The notes below the pieces were generated by a model. The model was not told where the DNA came from. It did no database searches and was given only the letters and a program-made list of their open reading frames with translations. Positions 1-18,500 of a DNA stretch of 64,000 nucleotides are shown here, piece by piece. Both the position numbers and the translations under genes were made by a program. Within the stretch, counting starts at the first letter, position 1, and each line of letters starts with the position of its first letter. Source of the DNA: Vitis vinifera (taxonomy: Eukaryota > Streptophyta > Magnoliopsida > Vitales > Vitaceae); contig NC_081819.1 in NCBI RefSeq assembly GCF_030704535.1, forward strand, positions 20,680,001-20,744,000. Direction: 5' to 3'.

Positions 1-1827
1 CATAACATCGATAGCTTTTTTATATTAGATCTGGGTGGGATATTACAAAGTTCTACATATTATTATCAAATATTACAAATTTTATTTGACACTTATCGGA
101 ACTCTAGTTTATACCTCGAGGCATCTTGTTTGTTTTTATTTTTGTTTTCAAATTTGTATCCACTATTTTCAATATATTTTCAAAAATTTCATCATCGATG
201 TTTCATTAATTTTTAATATTTTCATCCTTAGTTACAATAAAATATCTCGAAGTTAGAATTTTTAAAAGGTTATGTTTAGTTTTTGGAAGATTTAAGAACT
301 AAAGAAAAACGTGAAGGAAAATAAAAATAGATTCAAGGTATATTTGGTTTTCGTAAAGTCTGAGGGAGAATAAACACAAATAAAAAGTGATAAAAAATAA
401 AAAATAGGTTTAAAATTAATAAGTTACTTTTATATACCACTTCTGACTCATTTAATTTATTTTTAACTTTTCTATATAAAAATTAAATATTTTAAAAATA
501 AATAAGTTCTTTTACAAATTTTAATCAAACTTTAATTTTTTTACTATTTTCTATGGCAAAAATAAATTTGAGAAAATGATTGTTCATAACATTTTTTTAA
601 TCCTAGTGCTTTTTTGGGAATCAAATATATAAACTTTTAAATAATTTTAATTATTTTCTCATTTTCTTTTATATTTTATTTGATAATAGCTATGTTTGGT
701 CCTAAAAAAAGTAGTAGGAAATAATTTCATTGTTAATATGAAAATAATCAAACATAATTAATATTAGTTAAAAATTTATAGATTTTTCAATTATTTAATA
801 TTTTATATAAGAGAAAAAAACAAGTAAAATAAAAATTTAAAAATATTTAAAAATAATTTATTGATTTTAAATGTATTTATTATTTTTCTTTTTATTATAT
901 TTTCTTTTCATTATAATTTGAAGCATAGAATAATAATATCCTTTTTTTTTTGGTATTTTCTTTATAACCAAACATAGCTTTAACTCCCCTTATCATTTCA
1001 CTCTAATTATCCTTTCAATTTTGAACACCTGTACCACTCATGCAGCCAAACTTCTTTCCTTCCAAATCAGGACATCTTACCATCATATCACTTGTAAAAA
1101 TCTAACATAATTAATATATTTCAAATTTTAATTTTTATATCCAATATTACTTCAAATAAATAGTTAAAAAAAAAATTTAAAAGGAAAACTAAAAAAAAAA
1201 AAAAATTATATTTCATACTTCGATACTTGAGTTATATTTAATTTCCAACAAAATTAAGAAAATATGAGAGAAAGAAAAAAAAATGAAGCAAAATAAAAAT
1301 AAATTTAAAATAAATAAATTATTTTTTTATATTTGAAACTTATTTAACTTATTTTTTTTCATTTTATATGAGAATTAAATAATTTAAAAATGTATATTTT
1401 TTAACATTAATTTTAATTATATTTATTTATTTATTATATTTTTTTTAATGAAATTAAAGACAAGAGAATTATTTTTTGTATTTTTTTTATTTTAAAAAAT
1501 CAGACATAACCTAAAAAAATAAAAATGGCGAAAAAGTTATGATTAAAAATGATTTTTAAAAACATTTTCTGACAGCGGTTGTCATTTAGAGAAGAATGTG
1601 GAAGGTTTCTAAATACGGCCCAGGTTCACTCTTCACCCGGTTCGAACCGCCAATCTCATTTAAAAGTTTTGACACGCTCCAACAACTCCCAATCTCTGTT
1701 CGTTTCGTACGCTGCATTCACAATTTTGAATATTCTCTCCGTGTGCACCGAGCCAACTCGCCAATCTCCGAAACCGACCTTCCTCGCCGCCACAAATCAC
1801 CGTTGGAGCCTATTCGCCGATCCTCTT
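1..1827. other. AT-rich upstream region of the dynamin-related gene
   Basis: No gene is visible in the first 1.5 kb, which is very AT-rich and holds at least one inverted-repeat element (listed separately) and related AT-rich sequence near 260-560 and 1245-1515. From about 1575 the composition becomes GC-richer, which fits the 5' leader and core promoter of the gene starting at 1828. Open frames overlapping 1579-1992 lie in or out of frame with that first exon and look like chance leader frames. The transcription start cannot be placed from sequence alone. Confidence 0.6.
688..979. repeat. MITE-like element with 13-bp terminal inverted repeats
   Basis: The 13-mer agctatgtttggt at 688-700 recurs as its exact reverse complement at 967-979, enclosing about 290 bp of AT-rich non-coding DNA. 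The same terminal 13-mer (as accaaacatagct) occurs at about 35522-35534, next to similar AT-rich sequence, so it is a dispersed family. No clear target-site duplication was found, so the superfamily is not assigned. Confidence 0.45.
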
Positions 1828-4800
1828 ATGGAGAATCTCATCTCATTGGTCAACAAGATCCAGAGGGCTTGCACCGCTCTCGGAGATTACGGTGAAGAGA
1901 GCACGTTGCCGACTCTCTGGGACGCGTTGCCGGCTATCGCCGTCGTCGGAGGCCAGGTCAGATCTCGATTTCGTATTCGGATTTTGATTTGAAAGATTCT
2001 TTGTTGGTTTTAGACGTTAAGAGTTTTTTTTTTTTGAATTGTTGGTGCGTTTTGGTTTTATTTGTTCCTTTGTCATGCGTTTGGATGCCGAGAGAACGAA
2101 GGAAAAGGACAGAAAATCAAATATAATATATCAAATGTAAAATTTAAATCTAAACTACTTTTGTTTGCTGAGAAAAGGCATGAAAGGAAAGGAAATTAAA
2201 AATTTGGAGCTAGAGGTTCGTTTGGTTATTGAGAAAAGTTATGAAAAGAAAATGAATTAAAATTTGGATCTGAAGCTCGTCTTGGTTGCTGAGAAAATGG
2301 TAGGACAACGATAAGAGTTAAGCTTTTGAAGTTTAAGCTCCATTTGGTTGCTCGTAAAAGTTGTGAAGCGAAAGAAATTAAATTTTGGATTCAAAGTTCC
2401 TGCTTGGTTGCTGAAAAATGATAAGAAATGAAGGAATTAAGCTCTCAAATTTTGAGCTTTGTGTGTTTGGTCAGAGAAGGCATGGGAAAAAACGAACAAT
2501 AAAATTTTAATCTTGACGCTTATATTATAAGATTAGTGACACCATAAGGCTTCTTTGGGCGTATGCAGTTGGATTCGTGTCAATCATGGCTTAGGTTTCA
2601 TTCTGGTCTCGAAACTCTGAAATATAATTTGGTTTCATGATATCAATTATTCATTTGCAGAGCTCTGGGAAGTCTTCAGTGCTGGAGAGTGTTGTAGGAA
2701 AGGACTTCTTGCCTCGTGGATCTGGTAATTAAGGGTGTTAATGTGATTCATTTACATTTATGAACTTACTAAATTATAACTTATAAATAATATAATCAGA
2801 GAGGTTCATTTACTCAAACACTGTAATGATGCAAATCATATGCAGGTATTGTTACTCGTCGTCCTCTTGTCTTACAGCTTCATAAGATTGATGAAGGAAG
2901 AGAAGATGAAGGAAGAGAATATGCTGAGTTCCTTCACCTCCCGAGAAAGAGGTTCACTGATTTTGGTATGTTTCTTCTCAGAAAAGTACTTGTTAGTATT
3001 TATTTGCTTATGTTGTATCGTTAGTTTTGGTCTTGGTTATTTATTGTGTAGGAAAGTGTTGTCGATTGATATCCTCTTAGCCTCATCTTAGATGCTAATT
3101 TTGGTTCTTTCTTCTGTAGCTGCTGTAAGGCAGGAAATTTCTGATGAAACTGATCGAGAGACAGGCCGCTCCAAACAAATTTCTTCTGTTCCAATTCATC
3201 TGAGTATCTATTCCCCCAACGGTGAGAGTGTTATGGGTTTCATTTTTTGTTTTTTGTTTTTTTGGAGTTTCCTTATAGAGTTGCTGCTCATTGCTAAGAA
3301 TAATTTTTTAGAAGTTGTAACATAATGTATTCTTTGATTGTTTGACATTAATAGTTGTGAACTTGACGCTGATTGATCTTCCTGGACTTACAAAAGTAGC
3401 TGTTGGTGAGTTATCCTTTAATTTTTGCTATATGTTTATGTTTACATATGCCTCTCCATGTCATATGTGTTTCATGTCATTTAATACTTGGTGAATTGAC
3501 ATTATGGTTGCTGGGATTCTGTAGAGGGTCAACCTGACAGCATTGTGCATGACATTGAGAATATGGTTCGGTCCTTTATTGAGAAGGTGATTTCTGTGCT
3601 TTAAGAAGGTGTCTAATTCAACTGAAGAATTTGATTTTGTATGCATTGAAGTTCTTCAGAACTTTTGTTCAAGTTTGGTCTGTTTTTTTTTCATAAATAT
3701 GTGAACTTCATTACAGTTCAATGAATTAGGGTGAAAATGTCTAGAAATCTTCAAGGATTGTTGTTTTAATAAGTTTACATGCTTTCTACGTTACAGATTT
3801 CATGGTATAATTTAATTCTTTATAAGCTCTATAGATTCTTGAAATTTGTTTTTATGGTGATTTTCCATACTCTTGCATGAGAAAAATGTTAGCAAGTGAA
3901 ATTTTACATTGGTTTATCTATGTTCTTTATCTGGCAGCCCAACTGTATAATTCTAGCAATTTCCCCTGCCAATCAAGATCTTGCTACATCCGATGCAATT
4001 AAGATCTCTCGTGAAGTTGATCCCAGAGGTAAATTTTATCAATTTCTTTTTCACTTGTGATATCTATTCCACCTGGGTGGATTGACTCATTCTCTTTAAG
4101 TGGATCAATATTTTAGGGGAGTTAGCTTCCTACATGCTTATACGGGTGGTGAATATGAAAATTAAGAGAACCTTGAAAAGAAAAGTTCACATAAGTTCAC
4201 CTTCCTACCGTTGGAGTGTGATTGGATCCATCTTGACTTGGATAGTGTCCAATGCATCAGAATGGGCTGTTTGATATAATATGCAATATAAAATACACTT
4301 CACTAAATAGTTGGATTTGCAAATACTTTGCGCAGATTGGAGATACAACCCAAGTCAATTAAAATTTTCATCTTGAGATGGGGATTCTTGGGTCCCATTG
4401 GCTCCTTTTGGAAGATGTTTTTTTCTTTTCATTGTCAGTCGTTGTTTGTCCATCTGCTGTATATTATGAAAGAGCACTTGGTCCTTCCTTTTATAGATGT
4501 TTTGTTATTTTTTCTACTTAGAGAATTAAGACTTGCCTCTTTAACATTGGAAAAACTGTGAAAGTTGTGTCATAATTCTGGCAGAATCTTGTTACATTCT
4601 AATTCATAGATAAGCACAAAGCAATCATGTGCATTAAGTAGTTTGGGAAGCAAGGAGAGGGACAAGAAGGCAGCCAAAACAAACGTGAATTAATTAGTTT
4701 GGTGTTCTCTTGGACAGCATCCTTTCCAAAGAGTGCTTCCACTTTTTTAACTATCCAAAAAACAAAAAAGACATTGTTATTATGAAATTCATATCTGAAG

Positions 4801-7800
4801 CTCTGTTTATTTGAACAGGGAAAAGTGTTTAATATTTGTTTAAAATTGGTTTGAAGGTGTCCACCATCTGCAAGTTAAATCTTTTGGAACTTGGAAATTC
4901 TGATTCCTTGTGATTTTATAAGTCTCTTCTTTTAGTATCCAATTCACAATTTTTTTTGTGTCCAATTTTCAGGGGAGAGGACATTTGGAGTTTTGACGAA
5001 GATTGATCTTATGGACAAGGGTACTGATGCAGTGGATGTAAGTTAGCTTTTGATTGATATAGAAAAACTACTGTGGTACTATTCCATTATTTTATTTCAG
5101 AAGCTATTCTTTCTGGGATTTAAATATGGTGAAGCCTGCTTCATTTTTACTGAACTTTGCTACAATGGTTCTTTTTTGTTAAGTGAATTATGTCATGAAA
5201 AGGAACCTAATGATATGGAGCACTTGCAGACATCTTTTGTCTATATATTGGCCACCTCATAGTGGCTTAAGTTCGAACTCTTGCTAGTGATATCACTCTT
5301 CCCCAATTCCACATGCATGTTCGCTGATAGGGGTAAAATATGAACTTTTGTTCAACTGCTTATTTTCCATCATTTTTCATGGAAGTTACACATTAGCCCC
5401 TTCCATTTATTTTTGTCTTCAGACTCTTCCCTCTTGTGATTCTTAACCATTCTAAATGTTTGCATGTATTACTAGAGAGTTTTCAATGTTCTTTGTTTGC
5501 CGCAATCTTTTGCTGATTTCTCCCTTTTGGTATGCTACTTCATAGAATTGTTAGATCATAAATAGAGATTTCTTCATTCTTGGATAGTTTAACAGTTGCA
5601 GTTAAATTTTCACTGCTTTTCATGGGATGTTCTGGGTTTGATTCCCAAAATAAACAAAAATGCTACCTACAAAACAAGGCTCATTTCATTTATGTGTGTT
5701 TAAGATTTTATTATATGAAGGTTTTAAATTTCACCTAAGGAAACTGTTCCTAATTCATCCTCTGGCTTTCTTAGATCTTGGAAGGGAAGTCATATAAGCT
5801 ACAGTTTCCTTGGATTGGTGTTGTTAATCGCTCTCAAGCTGATATTAACAAAAGTGTGGACATGATTGCTGCTCGCCGTCGAGAGCGGGAGTATTTTTCC
5901 AACAGCCCAGAGTACAAGCATCTTTCTCACAGGATGGGTTCTGAGCATTTAGGAAAGATGCTTTCTAAGGTACACAGATTCTTTTGTTCTGATGTAAATT
6001 TTCTTTAGTGGGATATATGTGTCCAAATATCACTTCCCTCATGATACTTATTTTTGATTAAAGAGTTGGGATCTTTATATTCTTGTTGACTGTTTTGATT
6101 ATTTCTTGGCAAATTTACTCAAAACACATTATCCTTATCATGGAAATTAATTTATGTTAAATTTTCAGCATTTGGAAACCGTCATTAAGTCTCGAATCCC
6201 AGGCCTTCAATCTCTAATTAGCAAAACTATTGCTGAACTTGAGTCAGAGTTGAGCCGGCTCGGGAAGCCAATAGCATCTGATGCTGGGGTAAGAATTGCT
6301 TCTTATTTTGGTTTTTTTGTACTGATTTTCTTTATTTTAGCTTAATATATCTGTGAGATGTATTATCTTGTTCTTGGAGATGGCTTTGTTATAGGCTACA
6401 ATAACTTGGGTCTTTTCTCACTCTGCATAGCGTCTACTGTACTCCCAGAATCCATGATGCTTGTTCTTTAGATTATGGATAAAATGTGAAGCACTGATGA
6501 TGTTTTTTCTCCACTAATGCAGGGCAAATTGTACATGATAATGGAAATCTGTCGTTGTTTCGATCAAATATTCAAAGAACATCTTGATGGGATGTAAGTT
6601 TCATATTAATATGATTTTATTTTTGAAATTTATGAATATCTAGTTTTTTTCTGTATTGCACTGTAGCGGTTTATGTTTATTCACATTGATATCTCCAATT
6701 TAGTACTGGGTTCTAATGATGTCTGCAGACGCCCTGGTGGTGACAAAGTCTACAATGTCTTTGATTCCCAGCTACCTGCTGCTTTGAAAAGGCTGCAATT
6801 TGACAAGCAACTTTCAATGGAGAATGTAAAAAAGCTAATTACCGAAGCTGATGGATATCAACCTCATCTAATAGCTCCTGAACAAGGATATCGCCGTCTC
6901 ATTGAGTCTTCTATAGTTACTATTAGAGGTCCAGCGGAGGCAGCTGTTGATGCGGTAGGCATTCAAATTCAATAATTATTTCAGTCTGGGTTTTATTCCA
7001 TATTGTTATTGCACTATAATAAATGCTTTCTTCACTAACGGATGGGAGGTGGTGGTGTTGGGGGCTGACGCCCCATCAACCATCTTTAGAGAAATGGTTT
7101 TTTGGCAGCTTCAGGTTTGGTTTCATGAACACCAATTAAACTTGAGCTTGACAAAATGTCATCAAGTGCTTTTGATAGATTTTTAGATTTTTGATTGGAG
7201 CCAGCTTACATTGTTGTTCTTCTCTCTCTCTCTTAAATTCATTTCTTTCTCCTGCTTGCCTACCTGCTAAATCCTTGTGCATCCTTGTAATTTCCTTTTC
7301 AAGGGTTACCCATTTTAATTATTATTATATCATGGCAAGCATTGGACATAGAGCTTTGTTAAATTTCTAATTGTTGAAGTTTTAGAGTTCTCTCTTTTCT
7401 CTACGGAGGATGGGATGCAAACTTGGTTTATTCTATATCCTTATCCTTTCTTTCAAAATTGCTGTCCTTTTGTTGCAGATATACTCCATAATATCGTATC
7501 ATTATTGCTAATCAGTTTTATTTGGTTTCTTTTTCCCTGATTTCAGGTTCATGCTATACTCAAGGACCTAGTTCACAAGTCTATCAGTGAGACTCTGGCA
7601 AGTTCCTGATCGTTTTAAATTATGCAATCTCCAAATTGCTTTATTTTTATCTGTATTTCATTCTATTGTAGTCATGGTGTATGCTAATTAGACACAAACT
7701 AGAAAATACTTCTACTCTGATAAAGCCTTTAATCTCTAATTCTCTGGATTTCCAAATGGATGTTTCTTCCTATCACCGGCAGGAACTAAAGCAGTATCCC

Positions 7801-8528
7801 TCTCTGAGAGTGGAGGTCACAAATGCAGCCTGTGAAGCATTGGACAGGATGAAGGAAGAAAGTAGGAGAGCAACTGTCCAACTTGTTGACATGGAGACGA
7901 GTTACCTGACAGTTGAATTCTTCCGGAAACTTCCTCAAGATATTGAGAAGGGAGGCAATCCAACGCATTCAATTTTTGATAGATATAATGATTCATATCT
8001 TCGCCGAATTGGTGAGTACAAAAGAAAAAAACTAGAAAAATGCCTATATGATCATGGTGATTCTTTACTTACATGAAAAAACTAGAAAATATGCCATTTG
8101 AGACGGAATAAGATTGATTCTCTCACTTATTGAAGTCTATTAATTTTTACCTTTCGTCATCTTGAACAAAAAACAGGAACAACCGTCTTGTCTTATGTTA
8201 CTATGGTGGTTGCAAGTCTGAGGAATTCCATCCCCAAGTCCGTTGTTTACTGTCAAGTCCGTGAGGCGAAGCGCAGCTTACTCGACCATTTCTTTGCCGA
8301 TCTGGGAAAAAAGGAGGTGAGGATCTCACTGCAGCCCCTCCCCCCCAGCTGAAAACCCTTACCCGATGCTTATTTACGCTTTTGTTATTTTCTCTGCAGA
8401 CAAAGCAGTTGGGTTCTTTGTTGGATGAGGACCCTGCAGTCATGCAGCGCCGGACCAACCTCGCTAAGCGGCTGGAGTTATACAGAAGCGCTCAGGCAGA
8501 GATCGATGCAGTGGCCTGGTCTAAGTAG
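1828..8528 (+). CDS. DRP1A: Dynamin-related protein 1A-type GTPase (16 exons)
   Basis: Plant-specific dynamin-related GTPase of the DRP1 (phragmoplastin) family. Known members polymerise on membranes and act in clathrin-mediated endocytosis and cell-plate formation. Exons: 1828-1956, 2661-2724, 2846-2965, 3120-3221, 3355-3405, 3525-3586, 3938-4028, 4973-5037, 5775-5969, 6169-6288, 6523-6593, 6729-6954, 7547-7597, 7783-8011, 8177-8316, 8400-8528. They total 1845 bp, giving 614 aa, the normal length for DRP1 (about 610-620). The GTPase motifs are all present: P-loop GGQSSGKS (41-48), DLPG (146-149), TKID (215-218) and NRSQ (246-249). A middle domain follows, then a C-terminal GTPase effector domain ending in DAVAWSK. 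There is no PH or proline-rich domain, as expected for DRP1. The N-terminus [20 protein letters not shown] and the ending match DRP1A rather than DRP1C or DRP1E. All introns are GT-AG except intron 13, which uses GC. The reading frame is intact throughout. Confidence 0.95.
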
Positions 8529-9109
8529 AGCTTGCAGCTTATATATATATATATACACATATTCTTCAGTCTTTGAATCGTCTTATAGGAATGCTGTGAT
8601 TCTTTGATTCTTGATACCAATTCTTTACGAGCTGAGTAGGGTACGTGCTACACGGCTTCCTCCGGTAGAATACAGCTTTGCGGAAGACATGATAACCTCT
8701 GATTGTATCCACTATTTAATTTTTCCCATTTCTTCATAAGTTGGCAGCTCCAGGTAGAAAGGACATTATTTTCCATGTAAAAACCCTAATTTATTGACTG
8801 ATATTGCCAATGCCTTTTTGTTCATTGTAAAATTCTGATTAAGCCAGTTTTGCTTTACGATTTTTGGGTTGATTAAACGCTATGTAATAACTAATAATCA
8901 ATAACTAGTTGATACAAAACCGATCAAATAAATTGGGGGAAAAATGCTTATTTCATATAGAAATAAGTTGTATTTTGACCAAATACAACATGTATTGTAA
9001 AATCGGGCTTCAATGTAATGTGATCACCGCAATGTAGAATTTATAAGAGATAAATTTCAATTTCTACACTGCCTCACGAAAATGGTCTTTACATCAAAAA
9101 TGAAAATTG
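8529..9109. other. 3' flank of the dynamin-related gene
   Basis: Holds the likely 3' untranslated region, including a short TA microsatellite at about 8538-8554 and an AATAAA-like signal near 8926, then AT-rich spacer up to the tRNA gene. No further gene was seen. Confidence 0.5.
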
Positions 9110-9182
9110 TGGAGGTGCGGGGAATCGAACCCCGTGCCTCTCGCATGCGAAGCGAGCGCTCTACCATATGAGCTACACCCCC
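9110..9182 (-). tRNA. tRNA-Ala (anticodon CGC)
   Basis: Read on the minus strand, the 73-nt sequence folds as a complete cloverleaf with no intron. The anticodon stem is CTCGC/GCGAG around loop TTCGCAT, giving anticodon CGC, which reads GCG (alanine). The acceptor stem GGGGGTG pairs with CACCTCC and includes a G3-U70 wobble pair, the main identity element of alanyl-tRNA synthetase, so two independent signs agree. The discriminator base is A. Internal A-box (TAGCTCATATGG) and B-box (GGTTCGATTCC) promoters are present. A run of four T lies just downstream on the minus strand (9103-9106), suitable as a Pol III terminator. It looks functional. Confidence 0.96.
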
Positions 9183-9472
9183 ACATCGCTTGGTTCTTCA
9201 AAAGAATTGTAATAATTAAATAATAATATTCTATTCTATGCCGTTACTCTGCTCTAGCGGTGACTAGTTGACTAAATTGTCCTCTTTCCGCAAAGCTACA
9301 AAACAAGTAATAAATATGCCTACCCACTTCGCCTTAATCCCAACCATCTCATGGGGGTGGGCTCTTCCGTCTTTTCCTATCCGAAATCATAAAGCCTAAA
9401 AAAATGAAGAAAAAAAAAAAAAAAAAAAGAGGAACTCTGAAAGTTTGCTGCACCGTTACAACCTCTGCATCC

Positions 9473-9718
9473 ATGGAGTCTCTGAGATGGAGAGGGCCAA
9501 CCCTCAAGCCCATTCGAACAAAGAGGGAAGGAGAAGAAGGAGAGCAAGAGTCAGCGGAGGGGGAGCCGTTGAGCCCGGCGTCGATAATGTTTCACCAACC
9601 GGGGTTCAACGTGTATAACATAGTAGTACTTGGGTGCCAGACCTCCATTTCTGTTGACGTCGTTAAAGCCAGATTGATGGAGACTTTGGTGAAGCACCCC
9701 CGTTTCTGCAGTTTGCAG
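9473..9718 (+). pseudogene. Orphan first exon of a WSD1-like acyltransferase
   Basis: An open 82-codon exon starting with ATG and ending at a canonical donor (TTTGCAG|GTGACG). It matches exon 1 of the downstream acyltransferases, sharing LKPIRTKREG, EPLSPAS-MFH, FNVYNI, a VDVVKA-like segment and LVKHPRFCSLQ. No exon 2 to 7 sequence follows before the next complete gene begins at 15516, so by itself it cannot encode an enzyme. The frame is undamaged. It could be the remnant of a decayed copy. Because it ends in the same phase (0) as exon 1 of gene A, it could also serve as an alternative first exon spliced to 16695. A run of about 18 A residues (9411-9428) lies just upstream. Confidence 0.75.
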
Positions 9719-15135
<5,417 letters not shown>

Positions 15136-15515
15136 TGTCTATATTTTGGATTGAGTTTAAGAGTGATTTTAAAAAGTGTTTTTAATATTTTTGATACTTA
15201 CAATTTTTTATTTTTTAAAGTAATAAGAAAGAATAAAAACACTATATAAACTTTTTATATAATCGTTAGAAATGTAACATATCGTTCCGGAGTAACTGTC
15301 AGACACATACTCGGTTTTCTTCAATTATGTTTTTAGGCAAAAGAGGTTGGGAAGTGGACGGACCGATCTGGTGAAACCCTTCAAATACTGACAACCCTTC
15401 TGCTAAGCTCACAGTTCTGCAAGCATTTTTGCTTTTATTGCCGCTGAGATAGCGGAGGAACAGTTTCTAATATTTCATACCCTTTTTGAGTCCAGAAGCT
15501 GATCAGCTCACTGCC

Positions 15516-18500
15516 ATGGAGTCCGTAAATGATCTGGATTCAAAGCAGCAAGCTCTCAAGCCTATTCGAACGAAGATAGCAGGAGGAGAAGAAGAATCTG
15601 GGAAAAAACCCTACGATATCGAGGAGGAGGAAGAAGAGCCATTGAGTCCAGCAGCTCGAATTTTCCATGAACCAAACTTCAATGTCTACATCATAGCCAT
15701 CATGGGATGGAAAACCAAGATGGATTTACAGGTTGTTAAAGCCCATTTCGTGCGCACACTGCTTAAGCACCCCCGTTTCTCAAGCTTGCAGGTATGGAAC
15801 CAAAAAAAAAAGGAAAAAAAAAGAAAGAAATGTATTGTTTAAGCTTTTGTATTAATAGGTAACCTAATACGGTATTAAGCTATGCATTGTCACATTCTTA
15901 TTTGCTATCCGTGAGTGAGATATGATTTGTATCTTTATTCAAGGTTACACATTTGATCGAGTTGCATAAGATATTAATATTTTGCTCTACACAATATTTT
16001 TCAAAATGTATTTTTCTAACTCTCATGGGTTTTTAAGTTCTTAGACTTAAGATCTTTAGGGTTAGTTTGGCAACATTTGTAAAAACAATTTCCAAAAAAA
16101 TAGGTTTTGGGTACCATTTAGTTGTCAATTATTTTTATGAAAAAAATTCTATTTGGGAAAAACAGATTTCTTGACTTATTTTTTATATTTTTTTTATTGT
16201 TGCTCAAAATATTTTATGAAAAAAAAACTAAAAAAATTTGTTATAAAAAATAGTTTGTTTTTATTATTTTCTAAAGCAGTCATTCGAAAATAACTAAAAT
16301 ATATTTTTTGAAAATACTTTATTTTTATTCTTAAGAATAAAAAAAACAATTTTTAATTGACAAACATAATTTTTTGCTATGAAGGATAAAAAATTATTCT
16401 TGAAAACACTTACCAAACAAATCTTTAATATTTTTCTTACCTATCCATTTTTAAAATATAAACAAAAGCTCAAAAAGATAAAAGCATGACTACATTTGCA
16501 TTTTATTTGTGAATTTAGATAAGTCTAAGTTTACCTAAATTCTAAATACAAATATCCAGAGAAAAATACCATTCAACCTTCATATTTCTAATAAACACTA
16601 ATTAATCTAATTTAAGGTTATTTATTATATTTTATTAATTTAAAAAATATAGTTGTCACATGATCTGTTATACCTCTAACCTGAGGAACGTTAGGTTAAG
16701 GACGATGACAAAGGTGGAGCAATGAGATGGGTTCGAACTAAAGTTGATCTAGACAAGCACATTATCATGCCCGACCTCGATCAGAAGACGGAGTCAGCGG
16801 ACAAGTTGGTGGAAGACTACATCTCCGACCTCAGCAAAACCTCCATGGACCTCTCCAAGCCTTTATGGGAGTTCCACATTCTCAACATTAAGACCTCCGA
16901 CGCGGAGTCCTTGGGAGTTTTCCGAATCCACCACTCCCTCGGCGATGGTGTGTCGCTCATGTCCCTTGTCCTCGCTTGCACCCGCCAAGTTTCCGACTCG
17001 GAGGCCCTCCCAACCCTGCCGGTGCAGAAGAGTTCGAATCCTAATCCAGTCAAGTCTGGTGGGGTTTGGTCGCTTATAAAGATGGTTTGGTATACCTTTG
17101 TGGATGTTTTGATGTTTATTGCGACGGCGCTGTTCTTGAAGGATACTGTGACGCCCCTCACCCGTCACCGGAAAAAAGGTGTTGGGTCAGGGTCGAGGAG
17201 GTTTGCTTACCGGACGGTGAGTTTTGATGATATCAAGCTGGTGAAGAATGCCATGAACACTGTAAGTTGATTTTGTATTATCCATTACTGGTGTTATGAT
17301 TTTAGGTTCGTTGACTCTGAAATGAAAATGTTTTGATGATAATGACCTAAAATAGGTTTATTTGTAATATTTTCAGGCTATGCTTGGTTCGAAAAGTGCT
17401 AGAAAAAAATTATTATTATTATTTAATATTTATTTGATTTTAGTATGAAAAATACGAAAAAAAATAAATCAAATATAATTAAAATTATTAAAAAAAATTA
17501 TATATATTTAAATTATTATATATATATAACCTTAGTTTTGATTCTTTATTTTAATATTCATTATGCCTTGTTACCTAATCTTTTTGGTCAATATTAGAAA
17601 ACTTAACAAGTTGTTTGAGGTCTTGAGTTCTAGTCCATCTCTTTGCTAGGGCTTTTGTCCCGGCCATTGATACATAAGGTGTGAATTAACATCTTCACCT
17701 TTGGGTTAGTAAGTAGTTTAATATGGTATTAGAGTTTTGATTTACCAATTTTATTGACAAGTGTAAATTCAAAAAAGATTATTCATGATATGGGTTAATA
17801 AATAGTTTAATATGATATTAAAGTGGTTCCATTTTATTGATCTTATAGATAAGTCTAGAGAAAGATTATCGATAAAGCTTGACTTATTAATAACAGTTTA
17901 AACTATTAGCTTGATTTAAGTCAATTTTATGGGATAACACCCATTCTTGTATTCTATAATTAGTAATTAAGAAAAACACCACCATATTATTCCAAAAACC
18001 ATTATTATAAACTAAAAAGATCATTGTGGTTTTGTGCATTGCAGACTATCAACGATGTGGTCATGGGGGTGTCACTGGCTGGTCTTTCTCAATATCTCAA
18101 CAGAAGATATGGTGAGCTTACAACTTTATACCTAAACAACTAGAATACTTCATCTAATGTAAGGTGAGACTCTTAACATATCTCCTTAATGGCAGGTGAG
18201 GCTGAGGGAGAGGCAGTAGCTACACAGAAGAAAAATAATATTCCTGAGAACATTCGCCTCAGGGCCACTCTTCTGGTTAATATAAGACCTTCCCCAGGGA
18301 TTCATGTGAGACATTTTCCTGTTGAATTCGAAAGATTTATATGAAAATATGGTCGTTAAGATAGTAAAAATGATGGTGCAACTAACATTTTTCGTAAACA
18401 TCAAATTTGAATTTTCAAATTTATAAATGAACTCGAGTAAATTAATTATCCATGTACTGTAAATTTGATTGATTATATCGTATCATATCATCAAAATGCT

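Noticed and set aside
1579..1992. 137-codon open frame overlapping exon 1 of the dynamin gene
   Set aside because: It extends through the leader and past the splice donor; the conserved protein starts at ATG 1828 and leaves at the donor after 1956.
16817..17168. Minus-strand frames of 101-114 codons
   Set aside because: They mirror exon 2 of acyltransferase A, which has the conserved catalytic motif on the plus strand.
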